This document shows, piece by piece, positions 1 through 10,000 of a stretch of 64,000 nt of DNA. The notes below the pieces were generated by a model that worked only from the letters and a program-made list of their open reading frames with translations, was not told where the DNA came from and made no database searches. Within the stretch, counting starts at the first letter, position 1. The number at the start of each line of letters is the position of its first letter. Source of the stretch: Pseudomonadota bacterium (lineage in GTDB: Bacteria; Myxococcota_A; Polyangia; GCA-2747355); contig JADJTL010000001.1 in NCBI GenBank assembly GCA_016711215.1, positions 926,001-990,000 on the forward strand, given 5' to 3'. The position numbers and the translations under genes are program-made.

Positions 1-1301
1 GCGAGGGTCTCGGCGAAGGTCTGCGCGGCGGCGGCGTCGTGCCCGTAGTCGCGCTGCAGGTCGGCCTGCAGGCTCGGCTCGCGCCAGAGCGGCTCGCCGT
101 CCGTGCGCCAGTAGCAGGTCAGGGCCCAGCGCGGCAGCGGCTCGCCCGGGTACCACTTGCCCTGTCCGAGATGCAGCAGCGCGCCCGCCGTGAAGCGCCG
201 TCCGAGCTTCTCGATCAGCGCGCGGGCCAGGCGACGCTTGGCGGGCCCATCGGCAGCGACTGTCCACTCCTCGCCGTCCATGTCGTCGATCGAGACGAAG
301 GTGGGCTCGCCGCCCATCGTCAGCCGGACGTCCCCGGCCGCCAGGCGCGCGTCGACGGCCTTGCCGACCTGGTCGATCGCGCGCCAATCCTCGTCCGTGT
401 AGGGCTTCGTCACGCGCGGCGCCTCGTGGATCCGCGTCACGGTCATCGTATGGGAGAACTCGGCCTCGCAGCGCTCGACGGCGCCGCTGACGGGCGCCGC
501 GCTGGCGGGGTCGGGCGCACAGGCGAGCGGAAGGTGCCCTTCGCCCGCGAGCAGGCCGGAGGTCGGGTCGAGGCCAACCCACCCCGCGCCGGGCAGATAG
601 ACCTCGGCCCAGGCGTGGAGGTCCGTGAAGTCCTCGGTGGGTCCTGGCGGGCCATCGATCGGCTTGAGGTCGGGCGCGAGCTGAATCAGGTATCCGGAGA
701 CGAAGCGCGCGGCGAGACCGAGGTGGCGCAGGAGCTGCACCAGCAGCCAGGCGCTGTCGCGGCATGAGCCGGAGCGTTTGCGCAGCGTCTCCTCGCAGCT
801 CTGGACGCCGGGCTCGAGGCGAATGAGGTAGCGGATGGCCTGCTGCAGCTGGTGGTTGAGGGCCACGAGGAAGTCGACGCTGCGCGTCTCGCGGCGATCG
901 ATTGACGCCACCAGCGCCTGCATCGCTGGCCCGCTCGGCTCGAGCGCGAGGAAGGGCGCGAGCTCGCGCAGCAGGGCCGGTGCGTAGCTGAAGGGGATCG
1001 ACTCGGCGTTCGGCTCGAGGAAGAAGTCGAAGGGGTTGACGACCGTCAGCTCGGCCACGAGGTCGACCTCGACGGCGAAGTGGCGCGTCCGTTCCGGGAA
1101 GACGACGCGCGCGAGGAAGTTGCCCTGGGGATCCTGCTGCCAGTTGATGAAGTGCGGCGTTGGCTCGACGCGGAGCGCATAGCTCGTCGTCGGCGTGCGG
1201 CTATGAACGGCCGGCCGCAGCCGGATGCTCTGCGGCGAGAGCAGCACCGGGCGGTCGTATTCGTAACGCGTGCTGTGGTGGAGGGCGATCCTGATCGACA
1301 T
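1..1301 (-). CDS. Large transglutaminase-like protein (transglutaminase core plus DUF2126), 3' end outside the window
   Basis: The first 433 codons are visible; the gene runs off the left edge. The start is ATG at 1301 (MSIRIALHHSTRYEY), typical of proteins opening with a bacterial transglutaminase N-terminal domain. The papain-like triad is readable: Cys180 in GSCRDSAW, His229 in DLHAWAEVYLP and Asp245 in GLDPTSG. From about residue 300 the sequence changes to a DUF2126-like segment (DVRLTMGGEPTFVSIDD). Full-length relatives are about 1,100 residues, so roughly 60 percent is missing. In other bacteria such genes sit beside ATP-grasp and alpha-E (DUF403) genes, thought to act on peptides or amide bonds; that context would lie to the left. 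The physiological substrate is unknown. The assignment to the transglutaminase fold is firm, the DUF2126 part is from memory of the family. Confidence 0.9.
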   Translation of the reverse strand, partial: MSIRIALHHSTRYEYDRPVLLSPQSIRLRPAVHSRTPTTSYALRVEPTPHFINWQQDPQGNFLARVVFPERTRHFAVEVDLVAELTVVNPFDFFLEPNAESIPFSYAPALLRELAPFLALEPSGPAMQALVASIDRRETRSVDFLVALNHQLQQAIRYLIRLEPGVQSCEETLRKRSGSCRDSAWLLVQLLRHLGLAARFVSGYLIQLAPDLKPIDGPPGPTEDFTDLHAWAEVYLPGAGWVGLDPTSGLLAGEGHLPLACAPDPASAAPVSGAVERCEAEFSHTMTVTRIHEAPRVTKPYTDEDWRAIDQVGKAVDARLAAGDVRLTMGGEPTFVSIDDMDGEEWTVAADGPAKRRLARALIEKLGRRFTAGALLHLGQGKWYPGEPLPRWALTCYWRTDGEPLWREPSLQADLQRDYGHDAAAAQTFAETL

Positions 1302-1384
1302 GCTTGCACGACTCCCGCGCGCCGGGTTTGCCGCCGGCCGCTGCCTGCAGATGGTCCGAGGGCGGCCCATCTGTCAAGCGCGCC

Positions 1385-1421
1385 GCGGCCCATTGGAGGG
1401 GCCCAGTGGGGGGCCCAGTGG
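1385..1421. repeat. 12-bp tandem repeat in a divergent promoter region
   Basis: Two perfect copies of GGGGCCCAGTGG (1398-1409 and 1410-1421) follow a degenerate copy at about 1385-1396. The array lies between the divergently transcribed transglutaminase gene (start 1301) and the hypothetical gene at 1505. It could be an operator or simply a local duplication; nothing decides between them. Confidence 0.7.
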
Positions 1422-1504
1422 AGCGGTCCAGCTCGCGCGGGCCTTGCGTGCCGCGGCGCGGTCGACCAGACTGGGGCCGCGCCGCGGCGCGGGGGGGTAG
1501 GGCT

Positions 1505-2152
1505 GTGGCGCGTGCGATCTCCGACCTGGACCGACTGGCGGTCAAGCTCCTCATGAGCAGCAAGCGGCTCAAGCCGCCGACCAAAGAGGTCTTGCGGCCG
1601 GCGCTGATCGCGGCGATCGAGCAGGCCGAAGCAACGCGTATGAGCCTCTTCGAGCGCTATATCTGGGATGGGGGCGGCCAGGGGCCGGGGCAGATGTATG
1701 AGCCCGCCTTTGTCGAGGTGAGACGCGCCTTCGCGCCGGAGCTCGAGGCCTACCTCGTGGTGGCGCTGGCGACGCCCGGCGGCGGGGGCGGCGTCGCCGC
1801 GGGCCGCAGCGCCCCGTCGCCCGCCGCGCTAAAGTTCCAGCCGGCCGTGACCGACCCGACGCTTGCGCCTTTCTTCATTGCGGGCTACCTGGCGCTGATG
1901 ATCGACCGCGCGCAGAAACCGGGTCGCAGCGCCGAGGACGCGCTGCAGTTCGGCATCGGGCGCTACTACGGCGCCTTCCAGTCGCTGAAGGAGGCGCAGG
2001 ATCAGCTGGCGCGCCAGGCGGCGGATGGTCGCGTCCCGCTGGCCTTCGCTCCGCTGCAGCAGCACATCCTCGCCGCGGGAAATTCGAAGCAGCAGGGCGC
2101 CCTGAGCTACATCGCCGAGGTCATGCAACTTTGGCGCATGAGTCCGGCCTGA
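1505..2152 (+). CDS. Hypothetical cytoplasmic protein, 215 aa
   Basis: No family recognised. The reading frame is open from 1304, but I prefer GTG at 1505 because a G-rich ribosome-site-like stretch (GGGGGG) lies just upstream and the predicted protein becomes ordered from there (ARAISDLDRLAVKLLM). The protein has no signal peptide or membrane segment. It is helix-rich with a glycine-rich linker near residue 95 and a conserved-looking second half containing FFIAGYLALMIDRAQ and FGIGRYYGAFQSLKEAQ. Its TGA stop overlaps the ATG of the next gene (TGATG), so the two are probably translationally coupled and functionally linked. The alternative ATG at 1304 would add 67 low-complexity residues over the divergent promoter region and looks wrong. 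Confidence 0.6.
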   Translation: MARAISDLDRLAVKLLMSSKRLKPPTKEVLRPALIAAIEQAEATRMSLFERYIWDGGGQGPGQMYEPAFVEVRRAFAPELEAYLVVALATPGGGGGVAAGRSAPSPAALKFQPAVTDPTLAPFFIAGYLALMIDRAQKPGRSAEDALQFGIGRYYGAFQSLKEAQDQLARQAADGRVPLAFAPLQQHILAAGNSKQQGALSYIAEVMQLWRMSPA

Positions 2153-3207
2153 TGCAGCGGTTGCGCCGCGGCTGGCGCTGGGCGGGAGCGGCGCTGGTCG
2201 TCGGACTCCTGGCGCGCTCGGCGCAGGCGGGCGCTGGCGCCGGGGGGCAGGGGCGCTCCGACGCGGCGCGCGCCGGTGGAGGGTCTGCGGCGGTGGGAGC
2301 GGTGGGATACGAGCAGGAGGCGGGAGAGGCGCGGCGGGGCAGCGGGCGGCGGCGCTTCCTCGGCCGGCTGCCGGCCCTCGCCCTCGCCACCTTGGCCGCG
2401 CTGCCGGGCTGCGCGCAGGCCGCGCTGGCGCCAGCCCTTGGCACCTCGGCTACGGGTGCCGACGGCGCTCGATCGCGCAGCGCGCTGAAGGCGCTGGAGC
2501 GCTTCGGCGCGCTGGAGGCCTTCACGGCGCGCCAGCTCCTCCCGATCAGCCTTTGGCTCCCGCGCGCGGAGGCTGAGGACGCGAGCGCTGACGTCGTCGC
2601 CTCGCGCCGCAAAGCGGCGCTCAACGCGGGTCTTTGGTTGTTCGCCCTGCGCAGCGGGGCGGCGGGCTCCCACTTCTTCGATCCTCCCACCGCTCAGCCG
2701 CAGCTCAGCGGGGAGGTGCGGCTGGTCCTGACCGAGACCGGGGATCCCTGGGTCCGAGAGACGTTCACCGGAGGCGCGCTCGACGCGCGCATCGATGCGG
2801 CGACGGTCGCCACGCTCTCGCCGCCACGGGCTGGTGCGAGCGGGCGCGAGCCCCCGCGCCTCGAGGCCACCGTCGCCCTCTTCTTCGATCGCTTGATGGG
2901 CGACGCGGTGGGCGCGCCAGCGCTGCGCACCGCCGTGGCGCTGGCGCGTCAGCTCGATGGCGTGATCCTCGGCGCGGCCCGAGCCGCGCTTGAGGTCGGC
3001 CCCGCGCGGGAGGCGATGCTCGCGCGGCGTTCGGTGGAAGCCCGAGCGCAGGTTGCCGCGCTGCGCTTCGCCGAGCAGAAGCTGGCGGTAGCGGCGCAGA
3101 CGGGCAATGTCCCCGCCATCGCGACCTGGAAGGCGGAGCTCGCGCAAGCGCGGGCGGTGGCCGCGGCGGGGACGGGAGCCTTCGCCTTCGTCAGCGTGGC
3201 GCCCTAG
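2152..3207 (+). CDS. Hypothetical exported protein with two successive export-like signals, 351 aa
   Basis: No family recognised. ATG at 2152 shares a base with the upstream stop (TGATG). The N-terminus reads like a signal peptide (WAGAALVVGLLARSAQA), but about 50 residues later a second export-like segment appears: RRRFLGRLPALALATLAALPGC, with a twin-arginine-like RRxFL motif and a cysteine after ALPG that could be a lipobox. A GTG at 2293 or 2302 would start the protein just before that second signal. Either the first start is wrong or the product carries a membrane anchor followed by a cryptic signal. The remainder is Ala/Arg-rich and mostly helical, with a long helix near the C-terminus (SVEARAQVAALRFAEQKLAV). 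Coupled to the gene at 1505. Confidence 0.55.
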   Translation: MQRLRRGWRWAGAALVVGLLARSAQAGAGAGGQGRSDAARAGGGSAAVGAVGYEQEAGEARRGSGRRRFLGRLPALALATLAALPGCAQAALAPALGTSATGADGARSRSALKALERFGALEAFTARQLLPISLWLPRAEAEDASADVVASRRKAALNAGLWLFALRSGAAGSHFFDPPTAQPQLSGEVRLVLTETGDPWVRETFTGGALDARIDAATVATLSPPRAGASGREPPRLEATVALFFDRLMGDAVGAPALRTAVALARQLDGVILGAARAALEVGPAREAMLARRSVEARAQVAALRFAEQKLAVAAQTGNVPAIATWKAELAQARAVAAAGTGAFAFVSVAP

Positions 3208-3341
3208 CCCTGCGCTCGCGGTCGTCGGGGTAGCTGCCGCCTCCAGGTGACTTCTGCAGCGGATCGATCACACTCGCGTCTCGTTGGGTCGCGTGGCTCC
3301 ACGGAGGGACGGCGCGCGAAGGCGCCCGTAGAGAGGACAGC

Positions 3342-4775
3342 ATGAAGGACGCACTGGGGGGGCTGGCAGCCGTCGCGGGAGCGGCGCTGGTGGCGCTGGT
3401 GGGCTGCTCCGATGCCGCGCGGAGCGGCGACGGCGGCGCCGACCGTGGCCTGCGTGACGGTGGCGTTTCGGACGCGCTTACCCGTGACGTGGCCGCAGAC
3501 GCAGGTCATGAGCTGAACACGCTGCGGCTGGTGGGCCGATTGACGATCGCTTCGAGTCCCGCCGTCAACGTCGACATCACGGCGCGCTGTGGCAGCAAGG
3601 TCGCGCGGGCCACCTCGGATGACGCGGGCGCCTACAGCCTGGTCGCCGACGTCGCCGGCTGCAATCCCCTGGTCGTGGAGTTCAGCCAGCGCGCCTTCGT
3701 GCCGAACTTCCGCGTGATCCACCTGCCGCCGCCGGCCTCGCCCTTGACCCTGAATCTCGAGCTCTCGCCGGCGTCGCAGTTCGTCTGCGGCGATACGGAA
3801 TGCCGCTTCGAAGGCTATTCCGGGCAGAATCTCACGATCCAGCGCGATGGGGTGCTGAGCCAGGGCTGGGGCATGCTCCAGACGGGCTCGACGGCGCTGC
3901 CCTTCGTGCCCGGTGAGTTCCGGCAAGCCGATGGCACGCTCGCGCGGATCTTCAGCTTCGGCTACTACGATTTCCAGGACGCGGCTGGCCACACCCTCGG
4001 CGCCGGCGTCTACCCGGATCCATTGCTGGGCTCCGATAGTCGGCAGTTCTGCGCGGCCGTCGATGGCGAGGTGCAGGATTGGTTCGGCGACCTGGCGGGC
4101 GGCGCAGGGAGCTCGGAGGCGGCCGCAGAGCTGAATAGCTACACCTTCGATCCGCCCTCCGGGCGCTGGACCGCAAGCGGCCCGACCGGGCGGGTCGGCT
4201 TCACCTGCGGGTATGACGAGCAGAGTCGGCCGAAGATCCAGTTCGCGCCGGCGAAGGCCCTGGATGACATCCGGGCTTCGACCTTCTTTGTCGACGAGGA
4301 GAGCTGCGCGCAGGTCTCGGGACCTGGCGAGGGGCATGTTGCCATCTCGGAGTACTGGGCCTGCGGCGCGGTCAGGGGCAGCGGGTGGTTCGCGGTTGGG
4401 CTTCCTGTGCCGACGAAGACCTGTCTCGCGGTCAGCGCCACGGACGCTTGCGGCAAGCCGGCCCCGGGCACGGCGGTCATCATCACGGGGATCGATGACG
4501 GGTTTCGGGCGGAGGCGTGGACCGACAGCGCCGGTCGGACCTGCCTCGAGACGCCGCAAAGCGAGCGCGTCGGCGTCGATCTCGACTTCGACGGATTGGG
4601 TGGCGAGACCTTCCGCGTCGCCGTCACCGCGGAGCGGCAGGGCAGCGTCTACCCGGTGGTCAATTCGCTGGCGATTGTCGCACCCGAGAGCGCCGCGCCA
4701 GCGGCCACCTGCGCCGATCCCTCGCGCTGCCAGCAGCTCACGATCACCGACGACACTTCGTTTTGCGGCGAGTAG
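3342..4775 (+). CDS. Cysteine-rich lipoprotein with a carboxypeptidase-regulatory/Ig-like module, 477 aa
   Basis: ATG at 3342 follows GAGAGGA with good spacing. The N-terminus is a lipoprotein signal (AGAALVALVGC, Cys at about residue 22), followed by a short Asp/Gly-rich linker, a pattern common in myxobacterial surface lipoproteins. From about residue 60 there is a beta-sandwich-like segment (LRLVGRLTIAS, DDAGAYSLVADV) resembling carboxypeptidase-regulatory or Cna-B-like domains, with another near the C-terminus (GTAVIITGIDDGF, DSAGRTCLETP). About a dozen further cysteines suggest disulfides in the exported protein. The last codons (FCGE) and the stop lie in a sequence that resembles the 19-bp repeats just downstream. 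Function unknown. Confidence 0.8.
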   Translation: MKDALGGLAAVAGAALVALVGCSDAARSGDGGADRGLRDGGVSDALTRDVAADAGHELNTLRLVGRLTIASSPAVNVDITARCGSKVARATSDDAGAYSLVADVAGCNPLVVEFSQRAFVPNFRVIHLPPPASPLTLNLELSPASQFVCGDTECRFEGYSGQNLTIQRDGVLSQGWGMLQTGSTALPFVPGEFRQADGTLARIFSFGYYDFQDAAGHTLGAGVYPDPLLGSDSRQFCAAVDGEVQDWFGDLAGGAGSSEAAAELNSYTFDPPSGRWTASGPTGRVGFTCGYDEQSRPKIQFAPAKALDDIRASTFFVDEESCAQVSGPGEGHVAISEYWACGAVRGSGWFAVGLPVPTKTCLAVSATDACGKPAPGTAVIITGIDDGFRAEAWTDSAGRTCLETPQSERVGVDLDFDGLGGETFRVAVTAERQGSVYPVVNSLAIVAPESAAPAATCADPSRCQQLTITDDTSFCGE

Positions 4776-4810
4776 GTCGTTTGCGGGGGTCGTTCGGCGG
4801 GGGGGGCGCG

Positions 4811-4924
4811 GGGTGGTCGTTGCGGCGAGTAGGTCGTTCTGCGGCGAGCAGGTCGTTCTGCGGCGAGCAGGTCGTTCTGCGGCGAGCAGGCCTTACTGCG
4901 GCGAGTCGGTCCCACTGCGGCGCG
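4811..4924. repeat. 19-bp tandem repeat array between convergent genes
   Basis: Six end-to-end 19-bp copies are visible. Those at 4830-4848, 4849-4867 and 4868-4886 are nearly identical (CAGGTCGTTCTGCGGCGAG); 4811-4829, 4887-4905 and 4906-4924 are diverged. A further related copy (TTCGTTTTGCGGCGAG) spans the stop codon of the lipoprotein gene at about 4757-4775. Because 19 is not a multiple of three the array cannot encode a stable protein repeat. No spacer sequences, so not CRISPR. Confidence 0.9.
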
Positions 4925-4963
4925 TAGCGCAGGCCGAGCGCTCCGCCCGGGGTTGAGCGACGA

Positions 4964-7081
4964 TTAGCGGGCCGCGCCCTCGCGCGCTTCGGGCGGGTCT
5001 GCGTCTGGCGGGTCGGGCTCGCTCTTGCGGACGAGGTGGACGATCAGGGCCAGCAGGATCAGGACAGTCACGATCAGCAGCGCCAGAAGGTAGCGCTGCG
5101 CGTGGTCGGCCGGCGCCGCGGGGAGCGCCTGTGCATGCTCGGGGCCGAGGGCGAGCTCCTCGGCCGGCGCGTTCAAGACCAGCGGCGCGAGCAAGGATAG
5201 GTCGTACTGCGGGGCCGGCAGCGCCGGATCGCCGTAGAGGAGCCGCACGCGGGTCCGCGCGGGGCGGTAGAAGCGCAGGCGACGCGCGGGCAGCAGCAGC
5301 CGCACGGCGGCGAGCGGAAGCGGCGTGTTATCCCCCTCGGCGAGCATGATCCGCAGCTCGCTCGAGCCTTGCCGGGGCAGCTCGAAGTAGAGCGCGGGCG
5401 CGCGCTCCTCGGGGTCAACGCTCGACCAGTCGCTGGCGGCGATCAGCGCTGGCTCGCGCGGCCGAAGGCGAGCGTGGCTGAAGCGACGGGTCGTCTTGGA
5501 GGCCACGCCGGTGGGGGCCGCGACGAGGAGCTGGACCTGTCGGCGGAAGACCCTCGCCTGGGTGCTGAGGACGAGGCGGCCGGCGGGCAGACCGGCAAAG
5601 GGCAGCCGCAGGCGATAGGCCGAATGCCGCGGCGGGGCGCTCAGCCGCTCGGGATGCAGCGTGATCACGATCGGCTCGTCGCGGGCCTCGAGCAGGTAGG
5701 GGAGCTGTCGCTGCTCGGCGTCGACGAGGCGCAGATCGCGCAGGCCATGGGCATGGGCCAGCACGGCGGCATCGAGGGGCACCGCCCGGAGTCCGCCCGG
5801 GCCGGCAGCGAGCTCGCGCCGGTAGCGGAAGCGCTGCAGCGGCAGGGGCGGCCCCGCGGCGCGGACGTCGCGCGGCGCGTCCTCGGTGGCTGGCGCCCCT
5901 GCTGAGCGGGCGAGCCTGGCGCTGCCCCCGCTGCCTCCGCTGCTCCGTCCGAGGTCCCCGCTCGGGCGGAAACGCGCCGAGGGGGCGCCCCAGCGAGCGG
6001 AAGCCAGGCTGAGCCGATCGAGCGTGCCGCGGGCGGCCTCGAGATCGTAGCGCGGCGCCTTCAGCCTCGCGTGGCCGTAGCGCGCCGTCAGCGCGGCGCC
6101 ATCGGTCGATTCGAAGTAGATCCAGGGTTGCGGGGTGAAGACGGCTTGCAGCGTGGCGAGTGCCAGGGGCGGGTTGTTGCCGTCGTCGACCACGAGATCC
6201 AGCTCGCGTCCGGAGGGCGCGCTGATCGGAATCCGCAGATCGGCGGCCGCCGAATCGCCTCGCACCGCGCGCCGCAGCACCGCCCGGCCGAGCAGAACCG
6301 GTGCGAGCGCGCCGCCGCGGATCCGCGACTCGAGGACCCAGGCGAGGCGCAGCAGGTCGCCCTTGGCACCCTCGAGTTCGAGGGCCTCGATCGGCAGGCG
6401 CGCCGCGGGCAGGCGGACGCGAAAGCGACTGCGACCCGGCTCGGCGCGGAGCCGAGTGAAGGGCAGGCTGGCCCTCAGGGGCGGAGACCCCTCGGCAGCG
6501 CGCACAGCGCGCACCGCTGCGCGCCGCGGCAGGCCGAGCAGTGCGCTGGAGCGGTCGTCCCAGGCGAGGCGCAGATATTGGAACGCACCGGCGGCGAAGG
6601 CCAGCTCGCGCCGGCGGAGCCGCTCGTCGGGAAGGTCGAAGAGGGTGGCGCTCTCGACCAGCACGACCCAGTGGCGGCGATCGGCGCTGCCCTCGAGCCG
6701 CACGCGCTTCAGCCAGGGCGCAGCCAGGCCCTCGAGGCGCAGGCGATCGAGGCGCAGGGGCCTTCCGAGCTCGAGCTCGAAGCCGGACGAGGTCTTGGTC
6801 GCGGGGGTCGCTCGGATCCTGCCACCGACCCACTGCGCGGGCGTGGGCCGCACGAAGATCAACAGATAGGGCACCTCGCGCCCCTGGCGGTCGACGAGCC
6901 GCAGGTCGGCCAGTCCCCCGGCGGCGCGAGCCCCGGCGAGCAGCTCGGCATCGACGGCGAGGCGCTGCGGCCCTCGGCCTCCCGGCAACACCTCGCGCTC
7001 GCGCGCGAAGCCGTCCTCCGCCGCGGCGCTGGCGACAAGGTGCAGCAAGATGCAGCTCGCGAGGGCGAGGCGACGCATCAT
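4964..7081 (-). CDS. DUF3999-like periplasmic protein with C-terminal membrane anchor, 705 aa
   Basis: The protein has a signal peptide (ALASCILLHLVASAAA) and a long beta-rich extracytoplasmic part that looks duplicated: FRYRRELAAG-like openings and LRLVD(R/A)xGR/QxxPYLL motifs occur near residues 60-75 and again after residue 430. One transmembrane helix (YLLALLIVTVLILLALIVHLV) near residue 675 is followed by a short acidic cytoplasmic tail. This architecture and the immediate neighbour fit the uncharacterised DUF3999 family, which from memory is often encoded next to DUF2339. Its ATG overlaps the stop of the DUF2339 gene by four bases (ATGA), so the two are co-translated. The biochemical role is unknown; a shared envelope complex is an inference from coupling. 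Confidence 0.75.
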   Translation of the reverse strand: MMRRLALASCILLHLVASAAAEDGFAREREVLPGGRGPQRLAVDAELLAGARAAGGLADLRLVDRQGREVPYLLIFVRPTPAQWVGGRIRATPATKTSSGFELELGRPLRLDRLRLEGLAAPWLKRVRLEGSADRRHWVVLVESATLFDLPDERLRRRELAFAAGAFQYLRLAWDDRSSALLGLPRRAAVRAVRAAEGSPPLRASLPFTRLRAEPGRSRFRVRLPAARLPIEALELEGAKGDLLRLAWVLESRIRGGALAPVLLGRAVLRRAVRGDSAAADLRIPISAPSGRELDLVVDDGNNPPLALATLQAVFTPQPWIYFESTDGAALTARYGHARLKAPRYDLEAARGTLDRLSLASARWGAPSARFRPSGDLGRSSGGSGGSARLARSAGAPATEDAPRDVRAAGPPLPLQRFRYRRELAAGPGGLRAVPLDAAVLAHAHGLRDLRLVDAEQRQLPYLLEARDEPIVITLHPERLSAPPRHSAYRLRLPFAGLPAGRLVLSTQARVFRRQVQLLVAAPTGVASKTTRRFSHARLRPREPALIAASDWSSVDPEERAPALYFELPRQGSSELRIMLAEGDNTPLPLAAVRLLLPARRLRFYRPARTRVRLLYGDPALPAPQYDLSLLAPLVLNAPAEELALGPEHAQALPAAPADHAQRYLLALLIVTVLILLALIVHLVRKSEPDPPDADPPEAREGAAR

Positions 7082-10000
7082 TCACCAGCCTTCGGGCGCG
7101 CCAGGACGAACTTCTGTAGCGCGATCGCCACCAGCGCCAGACAGATGGCCAGGCCGACGAAGGATCCGACGCGGAAGAGGCCGCCGAGCCGCCAGAGATC
7201 GTGCAGGAAGCACTTGGCGACGGTGATGACCAGAAGAATCAGCGCCGCGATCCGCGGCACGCGCCGCCGATAGGCGATGCCGGCGACGAGCAGTCCGATC
7301 GCGAAGAGTGCCCAGGCCAGGGTGTAGGTCAGGTCCTGGGCCAGGCTCGCGGAGAAATTGAAGGTGATCTGCGTGCCCGTCGCGTAGAAGTCGGCGATCT
7401 CGATGTTGATCAGCAGGAAGAGCAGCAGCGTTGCCCCGGCCGCCTGCAGGTCGGAGGCGCGCGGCCAGCGCGGGAAGATGCGGTCCTCCGTGCGTCGCAG
7501 CCAGACGCTGGCGGTGAAGAGCGCCGCGGCGGCCACCAGGTAGGTGTAGAGGTAGAAGTTGAGCAGGGGCGTGGCGCTGCGCGCGTGGTAGGCGAGGACC
7601 GCGTGATTGAGCGTCAGCCGCACCACCACGGCGGCGGCGAGCCCGAACGAGGCGCGGAGCAGCCCCCGATGACGCAGGCGGAGATAGAGCCAGGCGAGCG
7701 CTGCGGCCTCCAACGCCCAGCCGAGCGTGATCCATTCGTTCGCGAGCTGCAGCGGAATCGCGACGGTGATGAAGGCCAGCGCCGCGCCCGCGGTCAGCGC
7801 GACCGGGCCGCGGTCCTCTGCGGTAGCGGCCTTGTCGCGCAGCAGGCGCAGCAGCAGCCCCCCCAGCAGCAGGGCCTGGCTGAGGGGCAGGACGCCGATC
7901 ACTGCGCCGTGGCCGCCGCGCAGGATCGCCTCGCGGGCGAAGAGGAAGAATGGCAGCGCGCCGAGCACGGCAACCCAGTAGGGCGCCGACCGGTAGGGCG
8001 CCGACCGGTAGGGCGCCGACTGTGGGCGGAAGAGCAGCGGATAGGCGGAGAGCAGCAGGTAAGGTGCGGCAGCTAGGCCGACCGGCTGCCACCACGCGGC
8101 GGGGTCGAAGTGCGCCCCCGTCCAGGCCCAGGTGCCCAAGGCTGCCGCGGCGAGGGCGCCGAAGGCGAGCGCATGCGTGCCACCACGTCGGACCAGCCAG
8201 GCGAAGCCCAGCAGCGGTAGCGCGCTGAGCAGCGCAAAATATGGCCAAGAGGGCGTCTCGCGGGCGGCGGCAGCGAAGGCCAGGACGAGCTGGGCGCCGT
8301 AGAGCCCGGCAGCCGCGCCGCGGTGAAACCAGGGGTCCGCGCCTGGTCGCCGGCGGGCCAGCGGCAGCACCGCGAGACCAAGGGCGGCGAGCGCGATCGC
8401 GCTCAGGGTGGTGGCGACGAGCGCGGGAAGCGCCTCGCTCGGTGTCGCGCGCAGGGTCTCGATCAAGACGACCAGGATCAGCTGTGAGGCGCCAAGAGCA
8501 GCCGCGTAGAGCTGCCCACGCCCGATCCACAGGGCCGCGGCGACAATTGCCAGGTCGAGCACGCCGAGCACCCCGAGCAGCGGCCAGGGCGGAAGCGCCA
8601 ACGCGGGCTGGCTGGCGACGTGACAGATGAAGACATGCCCGACCAGGCCGAGGAGCACGCCCTGGCGCGAGGGCAGTGCGGCGCCCTCGGCGAGCTGCGG
8701 GGCGGCGCCGAGGTTGCTCCCGACGACGAGCAGCGCGAAGCCCCCGACGACGACGAGCGCAGGCCAGAGCAGCGAGGCAATCGGCGCCATCGACCACCAA
8801 AAACCGAGCACGGCCCAGGACAGCAGGGCGCCTGCGAGCACCGTCAGGGCGAGCTTGGGTCGCCGCCGGCCCTCGACGATGAGGCCGAGGTTGAGGACGA
8901 GGAGGAGCAGCGCAAGACCGCCCAGGGCGGCCGCCGGGAGCCTCCTGCCAGCCAGGAAGAGCAGCAGGGGTAGGCTGGCGAGCAAGGGGGCCACGCCGCT
9001 GCCGGCGGGCCGCAGCTGCTTGCCGAGACGCCGCGCCAACGCGGGGAAGCCGGCGTAGAGCAGGCCAAAGAGCGTGTAGATGGTCAACGCGGCGTAGAGG
9101 CGCTCGGGCGTCAGATGCTTCGCGGACCAGAGCGCCTCGGTGGCGACGGCGCTGCAGGCGACGAGGATGTAGAGCACCCCGGCTTCCGTCCGCACGGCCA
9201 CCTGCGTGACGATAACCACCAGCGCGAAGAGCAGGGCGAAGGGCAGCGCGGGCGGGGCAGCCAGCGGCTCGACGAAGACCAACACGGGAAAGACGAAGAG
9301 CAGCAGGGCGGCTGGCAGGGTGGCGATCGCCGACAGCCTGAGGCTGGCGAGGCGATGGCCCGCGGCCACCCAGCGCGACGGCCAACCCAGCTCGCGCCCG
9401 AGGCGCCGCGCCACGAAGGGCGCGAAGGCGTAGAAGAGTACGAAGCTCGCCACCCATAGCAGCGCTGCCGGCCAGGCCTCGGGGCGGTAGGCGGCGGGGA
9501 TCCAGCCGGCGAAGACCAGCACGGTGGTCAGGCCGCTGGCGAGGTGCAGCAGCGCGGGCCCGAGGGTGATCGCCAGGACGAAGAGGGCGAGGTCGAGGAG
9601 CAGCAGCCAGCCGAAGAGCAGGTGGAAGCGCTGGCCGAAGGCGGGTACCCAGGCCAGGCAGAGCGCGAAGAGCAGCGGCAGTGCGGCGCTCGCCGTGACA
9701 ATCTGCGCGAAGATCGGCCCCGCAGCGCGCCCGGCGGCGGGCGTCTGCGGGCGCCGGCCGAGCGCCTCCGCGACGACGATCACGGCTGGGAAGAGCAGGA
9801 AGACGCCCGCGGCGAGCGGCAGCTCGGCGAGGTTGTGGATCACGAACCTGGCGATCCAGCCCCATTGATAGAGCGCCGTGAAGCTGACACTGGCGGCCAG
9901 CAACCAGGGCCAACGTTTGCGATGCGCGACCCACGCTAGGCCGACGTTGAGCAGCAGCAGGTAACCAAAGAGCCCGATCGGTCGGTCCTCCCCGCTGGAG

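Noticed and set aside
4811..4924. CRISPR-like array
   Set aside because: Units are adjacent with no unique spacers; the other tandem arrays also lack spacers.
4213..4956. Open frame running through the end of the lipoprotein gene and the 19-bp array
   Set aside because: Arg/Ser-rich and overlaps a well-supported lipoprotein in another frame.
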